DNA from: Straminergon stramineum
Lineage: Eukaryota; Streptophyta; Bryopsida; Hypnales; Calliergonaceae
Direction: 5' to 3'
NCBI GenBank assembly: GCA_963920665.1
Contig: OY987271.1
Span: 4,590,501 to 4,654,500, forward strand
Length of the DNA stretch: 64,000 nt
A model generated the notes under the pieces. It saw only the letters and a list, made by a program, of their open reading frames with translations. It did not search any database and was not told where the DNA came from. Shown in pieces: positions 23,432 through 36,162 of this stretch. Every line of letters starts with the position of its first letter. Position 1 is the first letter of the stretch. The translations under genes and the position numbers were made by a program.

Positions 23432-24658
23432 CATCTTTTCATTAGTCCCACAACCAACAAATTGGACAAGATTGGGATGACTCAAGCCTACCAAAATGCC
23501 AAGCTCTATTTTAGAATTGTTGAAAATTTCAGGACCCCTATCAACACTTTGGTGGCACATGCAAGGCCCAACCAATTTGATGTATACACTCCTGCACCTA
23601 TTTTCTTGATTAATTTGGGTGTCTTAAAATCATTTGGAACTTCCAATGCATCCAAATCCCCTCCATCAACACGCTCCAAATTTCAAAGTCTCAACAATAG
23701 ATGTTTCACTATTTCACAATTCTCTGACTCTTCTCCTTGAAGTAAAAGTTCAAGCTTCTTCTTCAAGAATTGTCCATCTTCCAAGACTTGACTATAGGTA
23801 GCCGCATCAAATTGAATAGGCAAAATATCATTTGATTGATTTGGATGGTGGAATAAGTACATATCACGTGCTGTATTATGACAACACTTCAAATCCAAAA
23901 GCAATTCGCGAAAAGTTTCTTTATTTTGGAGTTGAAATATAGCTGAATGACACCATTGATCTTGTTTAGTGCAATTTTCCCCCACAATCTCTACTTTCTT
24001 TTGAAGATAACACAATTCTTCAAAAATAGATTTGAATTTGAGATCCTCCGTTGCATATGACAACATTTTTTTGATCTCCTTCATGGCGAGTATGAGCTTG
24101 CCAAAAAGATGTACACATTGGTTTTTATTCAAGATTTTCATCTCCGCAGATGCTTGCATGTTCTTCAAGCATTTCTCAAGTCTTGGAATATCATTTGACA
24201 ACCTTTTAGAGTACTCACTTTGCACTTGTAAGGAATCCTTGCCTTTCCTGCAAAGAATTGAAGGGATATTGTTAATGAGACGTCTCCCTAGCACTTACAA
24301 AGAGCCATTACCCAATGACATTGAATAATTGAATCAAGCATGTTCTACAATTGAAACTTCATGGAATATTAATAATAGATCTTCCTATCAATTGAAATTA
24401 GGATACAAGATGATTGGTTAGATCCTATACATCAATGCTTAAAACAAGATTGGTTGTAGAACTCTAAGTAAATCAAATTGAAAACTACACAAAGAAATTA
24501 GGAATTTGAACAATACTCAATTCTAACATGTAATTTTCAAATCACCAACACTTCCAAAATAATATTTAGGCTCACCGAGTAGACCAAGCAATATCCATGA
24601 ATTTCCAAAAGGTTGCCATTGTGAAGAAGCTAGCCATCAGCGTCAAAAAGCACGCCAT

Positions 24659-27600
24659 TTCAATTGTCAAGTAGAGTAATATATTAAAATTCTACAAGAG
24701 CTGCAACCAAATGAAAAGAAAAGAAATCAAAAAAGTAACATTTGACCCTATAAATACAGTGAGATCCCAAGATGATATCAAATTACTAATATATTAAAAA
24801 TTGTCTCATATAGAGAGCCATATCAAAGCAAGCAAGCAATTCTTATGATTACTTAGTACTATACAATAATAATAAAAAGTTCAAAGTTCCCATATTTGCA
24901 TCCACTTTTCAAGGCCCATGCCATAATCTTAAAATTATAAGTTGCAAATATTTCATGAACAATTTTATGATATACATCATCTCTATAAAGAACCTAAGAG
25001 AAACACAAATAGGACATGATTGTATTTGTCCCTTGAAACTAAAATTGCGTACTAAAATTTGCTACAACATACACTAGTAGACTAGTAATTTGACAATGAG
25101 CATCTCTCAATCAAATTTAATTTCACCATGTATATGTTATGATGCTCAAATAGAATACCATCCAATCCAAATACATGACAATTTTGTCACTTCTCAAACA
25201 TATTGGAGGCAAAGGAATGAATCAAATTAGGAGTACCATGGGAATATCATTAGACCTTAATCAACACAAAGATAAAATTTTGCCCTTGTCTACTCAAATC
25301 AATTAAATGTCAATGACTTTCTTTCCCAATACAACAAATGTCTCATATTCTGTATTTCAAAATGAGAATTTCTAGAACATATGAACAAAGCTCAAGAAGT
25401 TGACTACTCAATTTCCTTTGCTGCATTTTCATCGGCGTTCTATTGTACAAAGTGAACATGATGAGAATGAATGCTTGAAGGTAATGTCTCCCAATTGGAA
25501 AGCCAAACCTACATCACTCCCTACTCAAACAAAGCTACATATTGGATTCTTCAATGGGCTAACAACAAACAATTCAAAGTAGGGTTGCTTTGAAAAACTT
25601 GTCAATATAACTTCAAAAATTCATAGCTATTTTGACAAGTTCCAAGAACAAAGATAAAAGTGGGTTGGATGTGACTTCTATTTGTCTACTGTTATAATGG
25701 TAGCATAGTAATATATCTCTAACCATGAACATGTGCTTCAATTCAAATACTACTAATATATATAAACAAAAAAAAAAGTTGGATGAGTACACATGTACCA
25801 TTGCTATACTTTAGGAGCTATAATTTCATTGAATGCATTGCGCAAATTACTTAATTCCATGTGAAGACAAAGTTTCACTCACAAAAAGTAGGGCTAGTTA
25901 CAATATTGGACTATTATCCAACTCCAATTGTAATAACTTGCAATTCAACATGCATATAGATTGGAAAAGAAAGTTTTAATTTTCAAGGCAAGTGCAAGGT
26001 AAAACATCGTACCTTTCAAAGTGTTCAAGTCTATCCCTCCACCTAGTATAATCTCATTAAAATTGTATTACAAAGTGATGACTACCTTTGGACTACAGCT
26101 ATTGCCTTTATCACTAGAATATGTGCACCAAAAAGTGACACTAGAAAGCATTATTGAAAACAAAATGATATGACTTTTCAATATCTTGAATCAAAGAGAA
26201 AATGGATGATGCCCAAAAGGCAACATTTGGATAGTGTACGATAGGATTCAAAGTATATTTATAGCAAACATCAATCTCTATGAACAAAATGAAAGAAATT
26301 TTTCAAGTGGAACATTTAGATCAATGTTGCAATTGGTTGTATCAATCTTTGTTATATACCATGTATACACCACTCAATATCCTTCATCTCACAACCATAC
26401 ACTCAATGACATGCAATGCCATCAAGTTTGAGAAAATTGAAAATGCAATGCTTGACAAAGAGAATTTGAAGACTTTTCTTACCTTGCAAATAATAAGACT
26501 TCCAATCTCAAGCCACGCCAAAGATCACTTGGCAAGTACTTCCTTCCTTGTAATTGATTCCATTTCAAAAAAGCCTCCAAAGCCTTCGTCTTGACCAATA
26601 ATATGCTATATAAAGATACATAGAAAGTCAATGGAGTTTTCTGTTGCAGACCCCCATTTCTAAGTGGATGAAATCACTTGAATTGCAACAAAGTCTCAAA
26701 CAAGATCACTCCTTCAATGAATGAATGCTTGTGGATGAAAAAATTATTTCAATTCATATCACATCCACATCCATGGTAGAAAATTGTTGCATCATAAGAG
26801 ACCCAATATAAATGAAAAATCAAGTTTTGCTTTCACCACCATTCTTCCCAAAAATTTCTCACCAATGTAATCCAAAGTTACCAATGTTCACACTCCTCTC
26901 AAGCTATTCTTGTGAGAGGTCTAAATCCTCAATCACTGCAACCATTTGCAAGTTTATTCATCCCATTAGCATCACAACTATTCATCTACTAAGCCAACTT
27001 CTTCCTCGAATTGGCAATGGATCACTACATATTGTAGGACTCAATGTCATGACATATTGTATTCAACAAATTCACCCATGAAAGAACAACAACCTTCTAT
27101 TGACAAGCTTTTGTAGAACAACGACACAAAGGTAATGAAGTGCAACTCAAATATCATCCCTAGAACTACTATACAACTGCAAGCAAAACCTACTATTAGC
27201 TACTAAACCTACTTGCAACACGAGCGCCAAACACACATGAGGCAAACACAAGAGCCTATTGAGACTAGGAACATTTAGAATAGGACTTCTAAGATGCAAA
27301 ATCCGAAAACAACACCGTAAGTCTTGCTAAAAACATGTTTGCTCAAGTGCTACCCATACCCAATCTAGTGATACCAAGTCTTGGCAGTTTTTCAATAGTT
27401 TTATCCACAAAGGAAAATTTCTTACCAAATATCCCATTTTCATCAATAAACATAAACTTGCTTTCAGTGAGTTGATACAATATTCAAGATCCATCTTTTC
27501 ATTTAATAAACAATTGGAATGTTGTTTTGCATCTTTGAAAGATGCAAAATTGAATGTTAAATTTAATTCAACTAGTGGTGCCTATTCACTTACTTTGCCT

Positions 27601-30199
27601 TTTGTAGAGCTGCCGAGATGAAAGAAAGTCTTTGTACCTCGATCCCTCGTGCTAGACAAACACATGATCAACATAAATGAATAATTGAAACAAGAAATGA
27701 GAGTGGTATACTACCTAGGATCAAGCTAGCTAGAAAAACATAAATAACTCAAACGCATGAAGATTGCCTGTGAATCCACTGTGTTATCATTTCCATCTTT
27801 TCAAAACAAAATCCAAACCTAATCTAGTATCAATGGATGAGAATGTTAACAAAAAATTTAGAATCTGCATTTAGAGGTTATGGTTCAAAGGAAATGGAAA
27901 ACTTCAAAGCCAGGATGAACACCGAGGGTGTTTCAAAGGATCAGCCTAGATGCATAATGAATAACTTGCTGCAAAAGTTAGGACCTAGTTTGCCAAGTGA
28001 AACAAAAGAAGTGGACTCTTAGACATGGAATTCAAATCAACATATTGGGGACTGGCATCAGGATCATCCAAACATTCTTCAGCAGTGGAGATGGTGGAAC
28101 ACATGCCCCCACCATCATACTTAGGAGAGAAAGAAATTTGCAACGTGTGCAAGACTATGGGTAACTACTGTTGAATTGTTAAAGACTCGTTTCTCATGGG
28201 GCAATCTTTTATTTTATCAGCACATAAGGACTCTCATTCATAACGCCAAGATCATGTTACGAGGCGACTAATCAACCAAAAGTTTCAAGATCAATGAAAT
28301 GACTTGATATTTAGCCTCATAACCATCTCAAGGCTTTGAGCTCTCTAAGGTTATCTACACCATGATGGCGATTTTGATTCCAAGGTGTCGGGATTTTGAT
28401 CTAATGCATGGTATGCTCTTATTCATACATCAAAAGCCCAACAATTCCACATGCTAAATATGAGAAAGGATTACATAAGAATTGTCCAAGACTTATCTCT
28501 CAATAAGTTACTAATCCCACGCTTCTATAACACGCATGAAGCTCTCACTCATAATTTTGTTAATGTTGCCGAGGTACTAAGGATCCATCAAAAGTTCTGC
28601 AATTCAAAATGCTTTTTGGAAAACTATCAAGACATGTATGACGGGATTCACGAATGAATCATTGCCTACTCTATCAGTGTGCCGTTCAATTTTCTTAACC
28701 CCTAAAGGACCAAATGGTATTTTTAGCAACATAGCGATTTGGGGTAGCTTACTACAGATGGAATTTTTTATTTTCTTTCTTTGAAATTTTCACACAACAT
28801 GTGCTCGAGGAGTAACTTTAACGCCCAACAATTTTCATTACATTTGTATACATGGTTAAAAAGTTATTGTATGATATGTAGTTTTTATTGCTCAACGGGC
28901 AGCTTGGGCAACAAAAATCACTTTTTTTTTAAATAAAAATTTGAAATTGGTTTTTTAGATTTATATATTCTAGAGAGCTTTGAATCATTCCATTTTTATT
29001 TATGAGATGAAAGTTATGAAGAATTTTAGTTGTGGGTAGTTATGGAATCTCCACTCTAAAATAAATTTTGAGGACCTTTATTTAACTCAATTTTCCATAT
29101 TTTTAGAAAAAAATGAAAACTTTAGGTGCAGATTGTTTATTACAACATTACACCATTGAGATTGGCATTTTTCAATTCTACAAATAAATTGTTAATAATT
29201 CAATATTTTGAATCATTCTCATTAGGGGACATTTGAGGGCTCTAAGCCCCCGTTTTAGAGTTGTTCCCTACATTGTTCCCTATGCTGCCAAAAACTAGGA
29301 ACCAACCTATAATGGGTTGAATTTTTGAATTTTTGGAAAAAAAATTTCCCAAAAATTTTCCAAAATTTTCTAAAAAGTGCTGAAAAACTTTAAAACTGAA
29401 TTTTCAAAAAATATTTTTTTTCAAAATAAATAATTTTCAAAATAATTAAAAATTAAAAACTATATTATTTTCTGACATGCAACTGCTGCTATGGCGAGTT
29501 CTCACAACTTGGGAACTCAAGATAACTCATGAGCTCTGAGAGCTCTCAAATTTCATCTAATGATACTTCTTTCTACTTACTAATTTTTTCCTATATGTTG
29601 TACAATTCCAAATAATCTAAAAAAATTCAAGCATGTAGCCAACTTGACTTGAAGAATGAATCCAAAGAGTTACAACCATTTTGGACATTTTTTCATAATA
29701 ATCTAACCTTGCGAAGTGTAGCTGCCCAGATTTTTGCAGGGCACAAAAAAGGCTTTTTATCAATTTGAATGCTAATATCTTGCAATCTACAAGGTGAAAA
29801 TTTTGGAAAATTTTTCAACATCTTCTCAAACCAACGTAATACAAGATCCTATGGTTACATGTGTCCAAAAATGTATTTTTCTAAAATTTGATACTTGTAC
29901 TAGAAATGACAATTTTGAAACATTTTTGGTGAAAACATAGTCTAATACATTTAGGAGTTAGTCTCTTCCATCCATGTACTCTTACAAGTATACAAATCTA
30001 CAGCCATAGCTGTTCCAGTGCTACATACCAAAACCCCACCAATTTTCAAGCAGTCTAATGCAGGGAACCACACTCAGACTCCCACTTGAGCACATGTTCA
30101 GTGCGCATACCTTACTTACACCTTACTTACTACGGTGAGCATCCAAGAGCACCTAGGTTCGTCTATCTCGCTTGTAAGACACTCTCCAGCGACGAAATG
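24659..30199. other. AT-rich intergenic DNA upstream of the resistance gene
   Basis: About 5.5 kb. The first few hundred bases should hold the resistance-gene promoter, but I cannot single out a TATA box with confidence. The small frames (for example 27837-28022) show no domain. From about 28697 (TTAACCCCTAAAGGACC) to about 29960 the sequence is a very AT-rich dispersed repeat containing ATCTTGCAATCTAC at 29777-29790. Confidence 0.5.
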
Positions 30200-30246
30200 A
30201 CACAACACAGAAGTACTACTCCACAGGCAAGAACAACGTCACAGGT

Positions 30247-30580
30247 ATGAGGGCACTGCCTCATCTTCTTCCTCCCTATGTGCATAAGCTTGTAGGACGC
30301 ACTTCAGAAATGCCGGAGCTCGAGAACTGCCAACAAACTGATGCAGAGGGGCAACAAAAACTTAAGCTTGCTGTAGAAAAGTTGGAGAGGCTGCTGGGGT
30401 TTGGGGGAGACGATGGGCATCGTCAGAGGAGGGCCAATGGGGAGCCTGGCACGACGGTGGCGTAGCTGTGGTCAGGAGTGGCTGTACTGGCACCGGTAGT
30501 GGCGGACTTGCAGACGAGAATAAGGTTGCGTGAGGACCACGCACAGGAGGGCCCAGCCAGTGTGAAGTACCGTAACGTTG
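30247..30580. other. GC-rich patch, possible fragment of an unidentified gene
   Basis: This stretch is clearly richer in G and C than its surroundings and open in more than one frame. Minus-strand frame ending near 30423: FTLAGPSCAWSSRNLILVCK, then SATTGAS, which looks like a plastid transit-type sequence. Plus-strand frame 30247-30465: 72 codons, ending GDDGHRQRRANGEPGTTVA. I recognise neither. The inverted-repeat element starting at 30581 directly abuts it, so a host gene may have been split here. Confidence 0.25.
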
Positions 30581-30838
30581 GGGTCAGATTCATTAGACCC
30601 CATACGAAAGCATTTTTTTTTTCGGTTAATTTTCCTCTGGTTAACTGATATAGGATTTCTAGAGTTTTTTTTTCTTGAAACATGGACGATTTCCATTGAT
30701 AAGGGAAACAGTACAGTGAACCAGAGAGCAAGCCCTCGGCGGAATTGTTTTTATTTTAATTTTAAAGAACTATTCTATTTTTACTTTTAAGAGCAAAGGA
30801 CAACAAACAAACCACGACCTCAGCATCTAAGTATCTAA

Positions 30839-32642
30839 GGCCCGGTTTATATTAGGCCTGGGGCCGGATGGAAGGTTGGCCAGATTTGCCTTCAATTCAG
30901 CCCGCAATCCGGCCCTAGTTTTTCCATCCGGCCCCAATTAATGTAAAGCCTCTGGGCTGGATTTTAGGGCCCAATTTCCAACTCATTTGCTCTTGGATTT
31001 TCTCAATGCTCATTTAAAAAAATATAAAAATATACATATTTATAGTACCTTTCTCTTCTTCTTTTTTCTATTTAAAAAAATGCTTATTTATTTATTTATT
31101 TATTTTTCCTTTCTCTTCTTATTTATTTAATTTTAAATTTTAAACCCCCCCGTGAATTTCTACTTTTCTTTAACTTTTTTCATTCTCTTCCTATTATTTC
31201 TATTTGGAAAAAAGGAGTTTATTTTACTTCTTTTGAACCTTTCTGTTTCACTTGATGTTGAAATTAGAGTTGATGTTGGAACTACAATTGAAGCCCTAGA
31301 GTGGTTGTCATTTATTTTCATGATGATTTCAAGAATTTCAATAAATAAATAATTTTTGTCTTGTCACTATAGGGGTTTGAAAGTAATCATACAACTAAGT
31401 ACAAAATTCTAGAAAACATCTCTTTTCTATCTCTTTTTTAAATCTATATTTTCAATTTTATTTTTAACAAAGTATGAAATTTTTTATTATGAGAACTTGA
31501 ATGAATTTAATGATAAATGTAAATCACATTTTACTGTACATGTTAGTTCTAGTACCATAATCTTTTTTAATTGTATTCTTTTTTCAAGTATCTATCATTA
31601 GAATTGGCAATTGAATTGAAAAAATTAATTGAGGAGCTAAATTGACTATAAAAGCTAGTCAACCAAGGAGTTAAAATTTGCTTTGGTAATCTAAAAGGTC
31701 TTCAATCCCTGAAGGACTATGACTATAGTTTCGCCAAAAACACTCCCAAACTACCATTTCTAGGACAAGCACCAAATTTTTGCACACATATAAGCATAGG
31801 ATTTTGTAGTACTCTAGTTTGAGAAGATGTGGAAAAAACTTCATAAGTTTTCATCATGTAGATTGCAAGATATTAGCATTTGAAGTGACAAAAATCCTAT
31901 TTTGGGCCTAGCAAAAAATTATGTAGTTGCACTTCTAGGGGTTAATATACTAATAAATAAAATATATGGTAGAACTATTAGGTTATTATATCAGGTTTTC
32001 ATAATAATAATGATTTCTAAAAATGTTATTTATGATTTATGATCATAAATTTTATTTTTAATTCATTTTCTAAAAAATAATAATTTAAATTAGAGCATCA
32101 CATGTCAGTCACAGATCAATAGACATGTCAATTAGACCAAGTAAACATCTCATGTTAGCATAACAATTGAACATAACAGTAAGTATATATTAAAATAAAC
32201 ATTACATGAACATTAAGCTAATAACTGGCAAGCTTCTTCCACTCAACCTCATTGATCTCAAAAATCCAATAGTACAGATGGATGGGAGGAAGTTTCTTGA
32301 TCTCACATGTAATAAACATGTATCAGAAAATAAAATAAAAGACTTTGCATTGATAGATGGTGGAGATTTGTACAATCCAACGGAGGAGCCCAATCCGGCC
32401 CCAATCCGGCCCTAGATGGGAGTTTGGGCCACCCAAAACCTTGTCCCGATTGCTCACTTGGGGCCGGATGGTTTGGCACCAAAACCATGCCACCTAAGGC
32501 GACACGTAGGATGAGTTGTAGTTCTGGCCAACCCCAAGTATAAAGCTCTTGGGCCAGATTTGGAGAAATTGAGAGACCCTATTGGCTCAAACTTGGAGAG
32601 TTCCGGCCGGCCTTCAATCTAGCCCCAAGTATAAACCGGCCC
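30839..32642. mobile_element. PIF/Harbinger-like non-autonomous element with TAA target duplication
   Basis: The left end is GGCCCGGTTTATATTAGG; the right end in reverse complement is GGGCCGGTTTATACTTGG. The trinucleotide TAA flanks both sides (30836-30838 and 32643-32645), typical of PIF/Harbinger insertions. Subterminal copies of AATCCGGCCC and GGGGCCGGATGG occur within 100-250 bp of both ends. The centre is AT-rich with a TTTA microsatellite (31084-31107) and no transposase, so it would need a helper. Confidence 0.7.
31084..31107. repeat. TTTA microsatellite
   Basis: About five consecutive TTTA/TTAT units followed by a T run. It lies in the AT-rich centre of the Harbinger-like element. 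Confidence 0.8.
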
Positions 32643-33578
32643 TAAGAGTCATAGCAGTAATGAGAAGCGGACCGCTTGTCAGGCAAAGGAGCCCATTTTT
32701 GGATGAGTCAAATGCGGATTTCTAGAGTTTCATTCTACATGATTCGTAATATCTTATGACCTTTACCATATTTGAGAATACTCTATGGCCTTCGTACTGT
32801 AGTTTCACAATATTATTGGCACCCAGGGCTTTATCAATACTTGTGATTTTACTACTACTCATGGCTTTGGCTTCATGGTTTTTTTGAGGATTCCGACTGT
32901 TTTATTAATATTTTTTCCACTATTCAATTATGTCACATTATAATTTTTGAAAATTTCATTAGATCCCATATTTATTTATATTTTGACTTAATTTTTAATG
33001 AATCTGACCCTAGCGTAGGGGAATGCTGGTACACGAGTGTGGAGCGTGGAGTGGGAAAAAGCAAGCGGGGAGCAAATACTTTATGTAAAAATAATGAAGC
33101 CTATAACTGTGGAAATAATTTGTGCCAAAATTTTAGTCTCCAAAATTTAAATATCCCACGTTGGCCTATAACCATGAAATTTTAAAGGGTCTAGTCTTTG
33201 AAGTGGAGAGGTGACCTCGTCAATTTGTGGACATGATGTAAGCATAATAGTTGCAGAAGAGGATGCACAATTACATATTTATTACTTGAAAAAATTAGCA
33301 TACACATGCTCGGGATATCAATTGTGTACTATACATCTTCAATTCAATGGATTCATAACAATGCCCATAATTCATGCATTCTATAGATGTACATCAAATC
33401 ATATTTTGAAAAGGGGAACACATCGAAGCCCTTATATTCAACAATTCTAAATTTTATTCATAATAAAAATCAATCGGGGTACAAATGTTTATATTTAATT
33501 GGAAGTCCTATGAGTTTAGGAATACGTGTAGGGTCGCAAATTCCGAAGGGAAATATTAGAAAGTACCCACGAGCTCAC

Positions 33579-33801
33579 TATGTTCTTGACACTCACCATG
33601 CATTCTTTGTAGTATATGACATATTCATTCTACAGGGCACCATTGAAGTAATAGTCTCCCTGCCTTTTCATCACAAAGCCATTTTGATAACAATGTCATT
33701 GTCTATTTATGAAAGGGCACGGAGTTTAGGAATTCAAAAGTGTTAGTAGATTAATTACTCACATAGTGAAGAAAATGCATGATGAGTGTCAAGAACATGG
33801 T
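33579..33801. repeat. Short inverted repeat pair
   Basis: ATGTTCTTGACACTCACCAT (from about 33579) recurs inverted at about 33774-33799 with one difference. The arms are about 25 bp and 220 bp apart end to end. A further GAGTTTAGGAAT phrase occurs directly repeated at 33513 and 33722. It may be a small mobile element. The plus-strand frame 33387-33746 across it has no recognisable domain. Confidence 0.4.
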
Positions 33802-36162
33802 GTTCTTGGTTCACAATAATCCTACTAGAATTACATGTTGGAAACACAATCTCATTTAAAGACTATGACATGGAAATCGTAACGAAGTCAAGATCTGATA
33901 GAAATGGAAAACAAAAATCTCGAAATTGTGCACTACCATCATGCGGTAGAAACACAAGAGTACTATATGTTTGTACTGGAACTAGAGTGGATTGAGGTCA
34001 AACTACCCTCACTGTCGGATGTTTGCAAATCCAACTCTAGAGTACAATCATCAACAAAATCCAGAATGCGGGGATCTATGGAATGGGCCCTAGAAGCTAT
34101 TCTGGGGTTTAAGCAACAAAATCCTTGGAAATGGCTTCAGCATAGACTGGGAGTTGATATGGTTTAGGAGGGCTTGGGAAAAAGCCCGGTACCACAAAGA
34201 ACGGTACATATTTGCAGTTCTTCACATCTTGGGCTTGCCTACACAAAGCAAGAAAAAACACGTTAGGACAATTGAACAAAATACATGTACATGGTGACAA
34301 AGATTTGAAGTTGAGGACATTAAAGATGAACTTACTTATCGAATCAGGAAGTCTTCACGATACGTTGGGGTAGTACCTCCTCATCATCGAGATCAATAGA
34401 AGCAACAACCAAGCGAGATGGTTGAGCTTGAGTAACCACCGCAGTGCGCATGACCGGAGCAATGAGAGCGTCGAAGATAGCCTTATCCTCCTCCAAAACA
34501 AGAATATGACAATGCGTAGCTTGGCAAGCCTAAATGCTGGAACCCCATAAGAAACCAAGCACATATGAGCAAGTGGCAATGAAACTGAATAGATGACCTA
34601 TTCTTATGAGACAAACTGAAAAGGAAAGTAAGAAACAAACCAATAGCTACGGTACAGTCCATAATGATGTCTCCAAGTTGAGAAAATGCCTCAATGAACA
34701 TATGCATGAAAGGTCAGGCCTTCTCAAGAGGACCCCGCCATGGTTTGTTGCCATTCATAGCCACGTCATCTTTGCCATAGAAGTTCTAAAGGATGTCATC
34801 TTTAGCAACATTTACACCAATCGCATCATGAGATGGAACCTTTTGGAAAGAAAATGGGGGCGCATTCTCTTTCACCACAAGAGAGATGGTGAACCTCATA
34901 GTCTGCAGAAGAAGTTGGGTAAGAATGTAATCGAATTGAAAGGCAAATTCAAGACAAACGTGGAATCCATGAAATATAATTTACCGTCAGATTTGGATCC
35001 GCTAGGGATGTGAGATGTAAACGGTTTATGTCCAACCATGTCTAGACAATCTTGAACCCGTATTCTTCACAGCATCGAAGAACATGGCTTTTGTGGGTCC
35101 GACTGGAAGGGTACATGATTAGAATACCGCCACGGTCCTACAAATACTCAAGAGCAAAGTCAAAAATGGGCATCAAGTATTCATCCCCAAACTCATTCCA
35201 CTTTGGAATAGGGTCCGGGTGAACCGATAGGGTAGGAACATGAAGACCTTCAAGAACGTTGACAATGACCAAGTCGATTGTTGATTGCGAGCTAAGAGTA
35301 CCCTTGAAGTACCGGTCCTTGTTTCCTGAATGTTGCACCAAATAATTAAAGATAGAATAAATTAATTAGTGAAAAATATCATCAATAATGTAGCCTAAAC
35401 CGACAATTCAAGAACAACAATGTACTAAAGAAATGAACTGAGTGAACTTCAGTCCTACTTTTGTAATTGGTTTAGGGTTTACAGTGTCAAACGAAGTCGA
35501 AAGAAAAATTTACCATATCTAGGAAATTTAGGACGTCTTGGTAAAATATAGAGTTTGGACCCTTCCCTGAATTATTCAAACTACCAATGGATAAGTTGAG
35601 AATACACTCATCAATGTCAGGGACAAGGTCCAAATTCTGGATTGTTGGCGTTGGTCCATGCAGAAGGCGCTTCTGAGTAAGAGAGAACCCCGATGAAGTG
35701 TCTTTCACATTAGCGGCACTTGTTGCTACTTCTTGCAATGGTGTCTCTACGTTCCTCTTCATGCCCTTCTTCTTGGCCTTCTCTTGGTCCTTCTCAGCTT
35801 TAGTCGCAAGCCTCTTCTTCTTGTTTTCCTCAGTTTTCTTCTTGGCCACCTTCCACTGGTCCTCCTTCCTCTTATCGGAAAGTTCCCATCGCACAATGGC
35901 TTTAGCTTTGGCCTCAGTGTCCAATCCCCTCAATTCATCGAATTCAAGCTCCAAGACTACTGTATCTTTCAATGTCTGAAAGAGTTGCTCTTCATCTTGG
36001 GAAGTGAAGCCTTGGTTGCATTCCAAATACCACGGACAAGCTAGGAGATGCGGAGTTGTCCAATTCTTCAACTAGTATGGGGAAAACATGCAGTCTGGAG
36101 AAGAATGGTCCAACCAAGTGGTGAGGAATGGTGGTAAGTCTGCCTTCTCTATGGCTTTCTTG

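Larger units (their letters stand above)
20030..24658 (-). pseudogene. Protein kinase-NBS-LRR (PNL class) disease-resistance gene, disrupted
   Basis: Four coding exons in matching phase: 24658-24576 (ATG, MACFLTLMASFF), 24247-22591, 22445-21402 and from 21209. Introns are 24575-24248, 22590-22446 and 21401-21210, all GT-AG. Domain order: an N-terminal helical region; a protein kinase (GAGVYTSNWLG loop, HLDLKPDN catalytic loop, VTDYG, GTRGYMSPE); an NB-ARC domain (GMGGIGKTT P-loop, LLILDDV, TTIILTTR, GLPLSLKVMG, MHD as LEMHDQLRDMG); and about nine 24-residue LRRs. Such proteins act as intracellular immune receptors, and the kinase-first layout is known from mosses. Lesions: TGA at 23683-23685 between helical region and kinase; a one-base loss near 23541-23547; a 91-bp duplication (23250-23431) that frameshifts into TGA; and an extra T near 20163, after which further LRRs continue in another frame, then stops. 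Likely a recent pseudogene; indels in homopolymers could partly be assembly errors. Confidence 0.85.
30581..33010. mobile_element. Candidate outer element with 15-bp inverted ends
   Basis: GGGTCAGATTCATTA at 30581-30595 recurs exactly inverted at 32996-33010. The flanking octamers TAACGTTG and TAGCGTAG agree at six of eight positions, as an eroded 8-bp target duplication would. Inside, GGATTTCTAGAGTTT occurs near both ends in the same direction. The interior is mainly taken up by the Harbinger-like element. No transposase frame was recognised. Confidence 0.4.

Noticed and set aside
24659..30199. Several plus-strand frames of 60-104 codons (for example 26280-26594 and 26812-27081)
   Set aside because: Short, AT-rich, without domains, splice context or conserved pattern; expected by chance in 5.5 kb of such DNA.
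33387..33746. 119-codon plus-strand frame MYIKSYFEKG
   Set aside because: No recognisable domain, spans a small inverted repeat, and lies in decayed repeat DNA downstream of the methyltransferase-like gene.
35698..36044. Hydrophobic Leu/Phe-rich plus-strand frames that resemble membrane proteins
   Set aside because: They are antisense to a lysine/glutamate-rich coiled-coil exon; AAG/GAG codons read backwards give CTT/CTC, producing artificial Leu-rich stretches.
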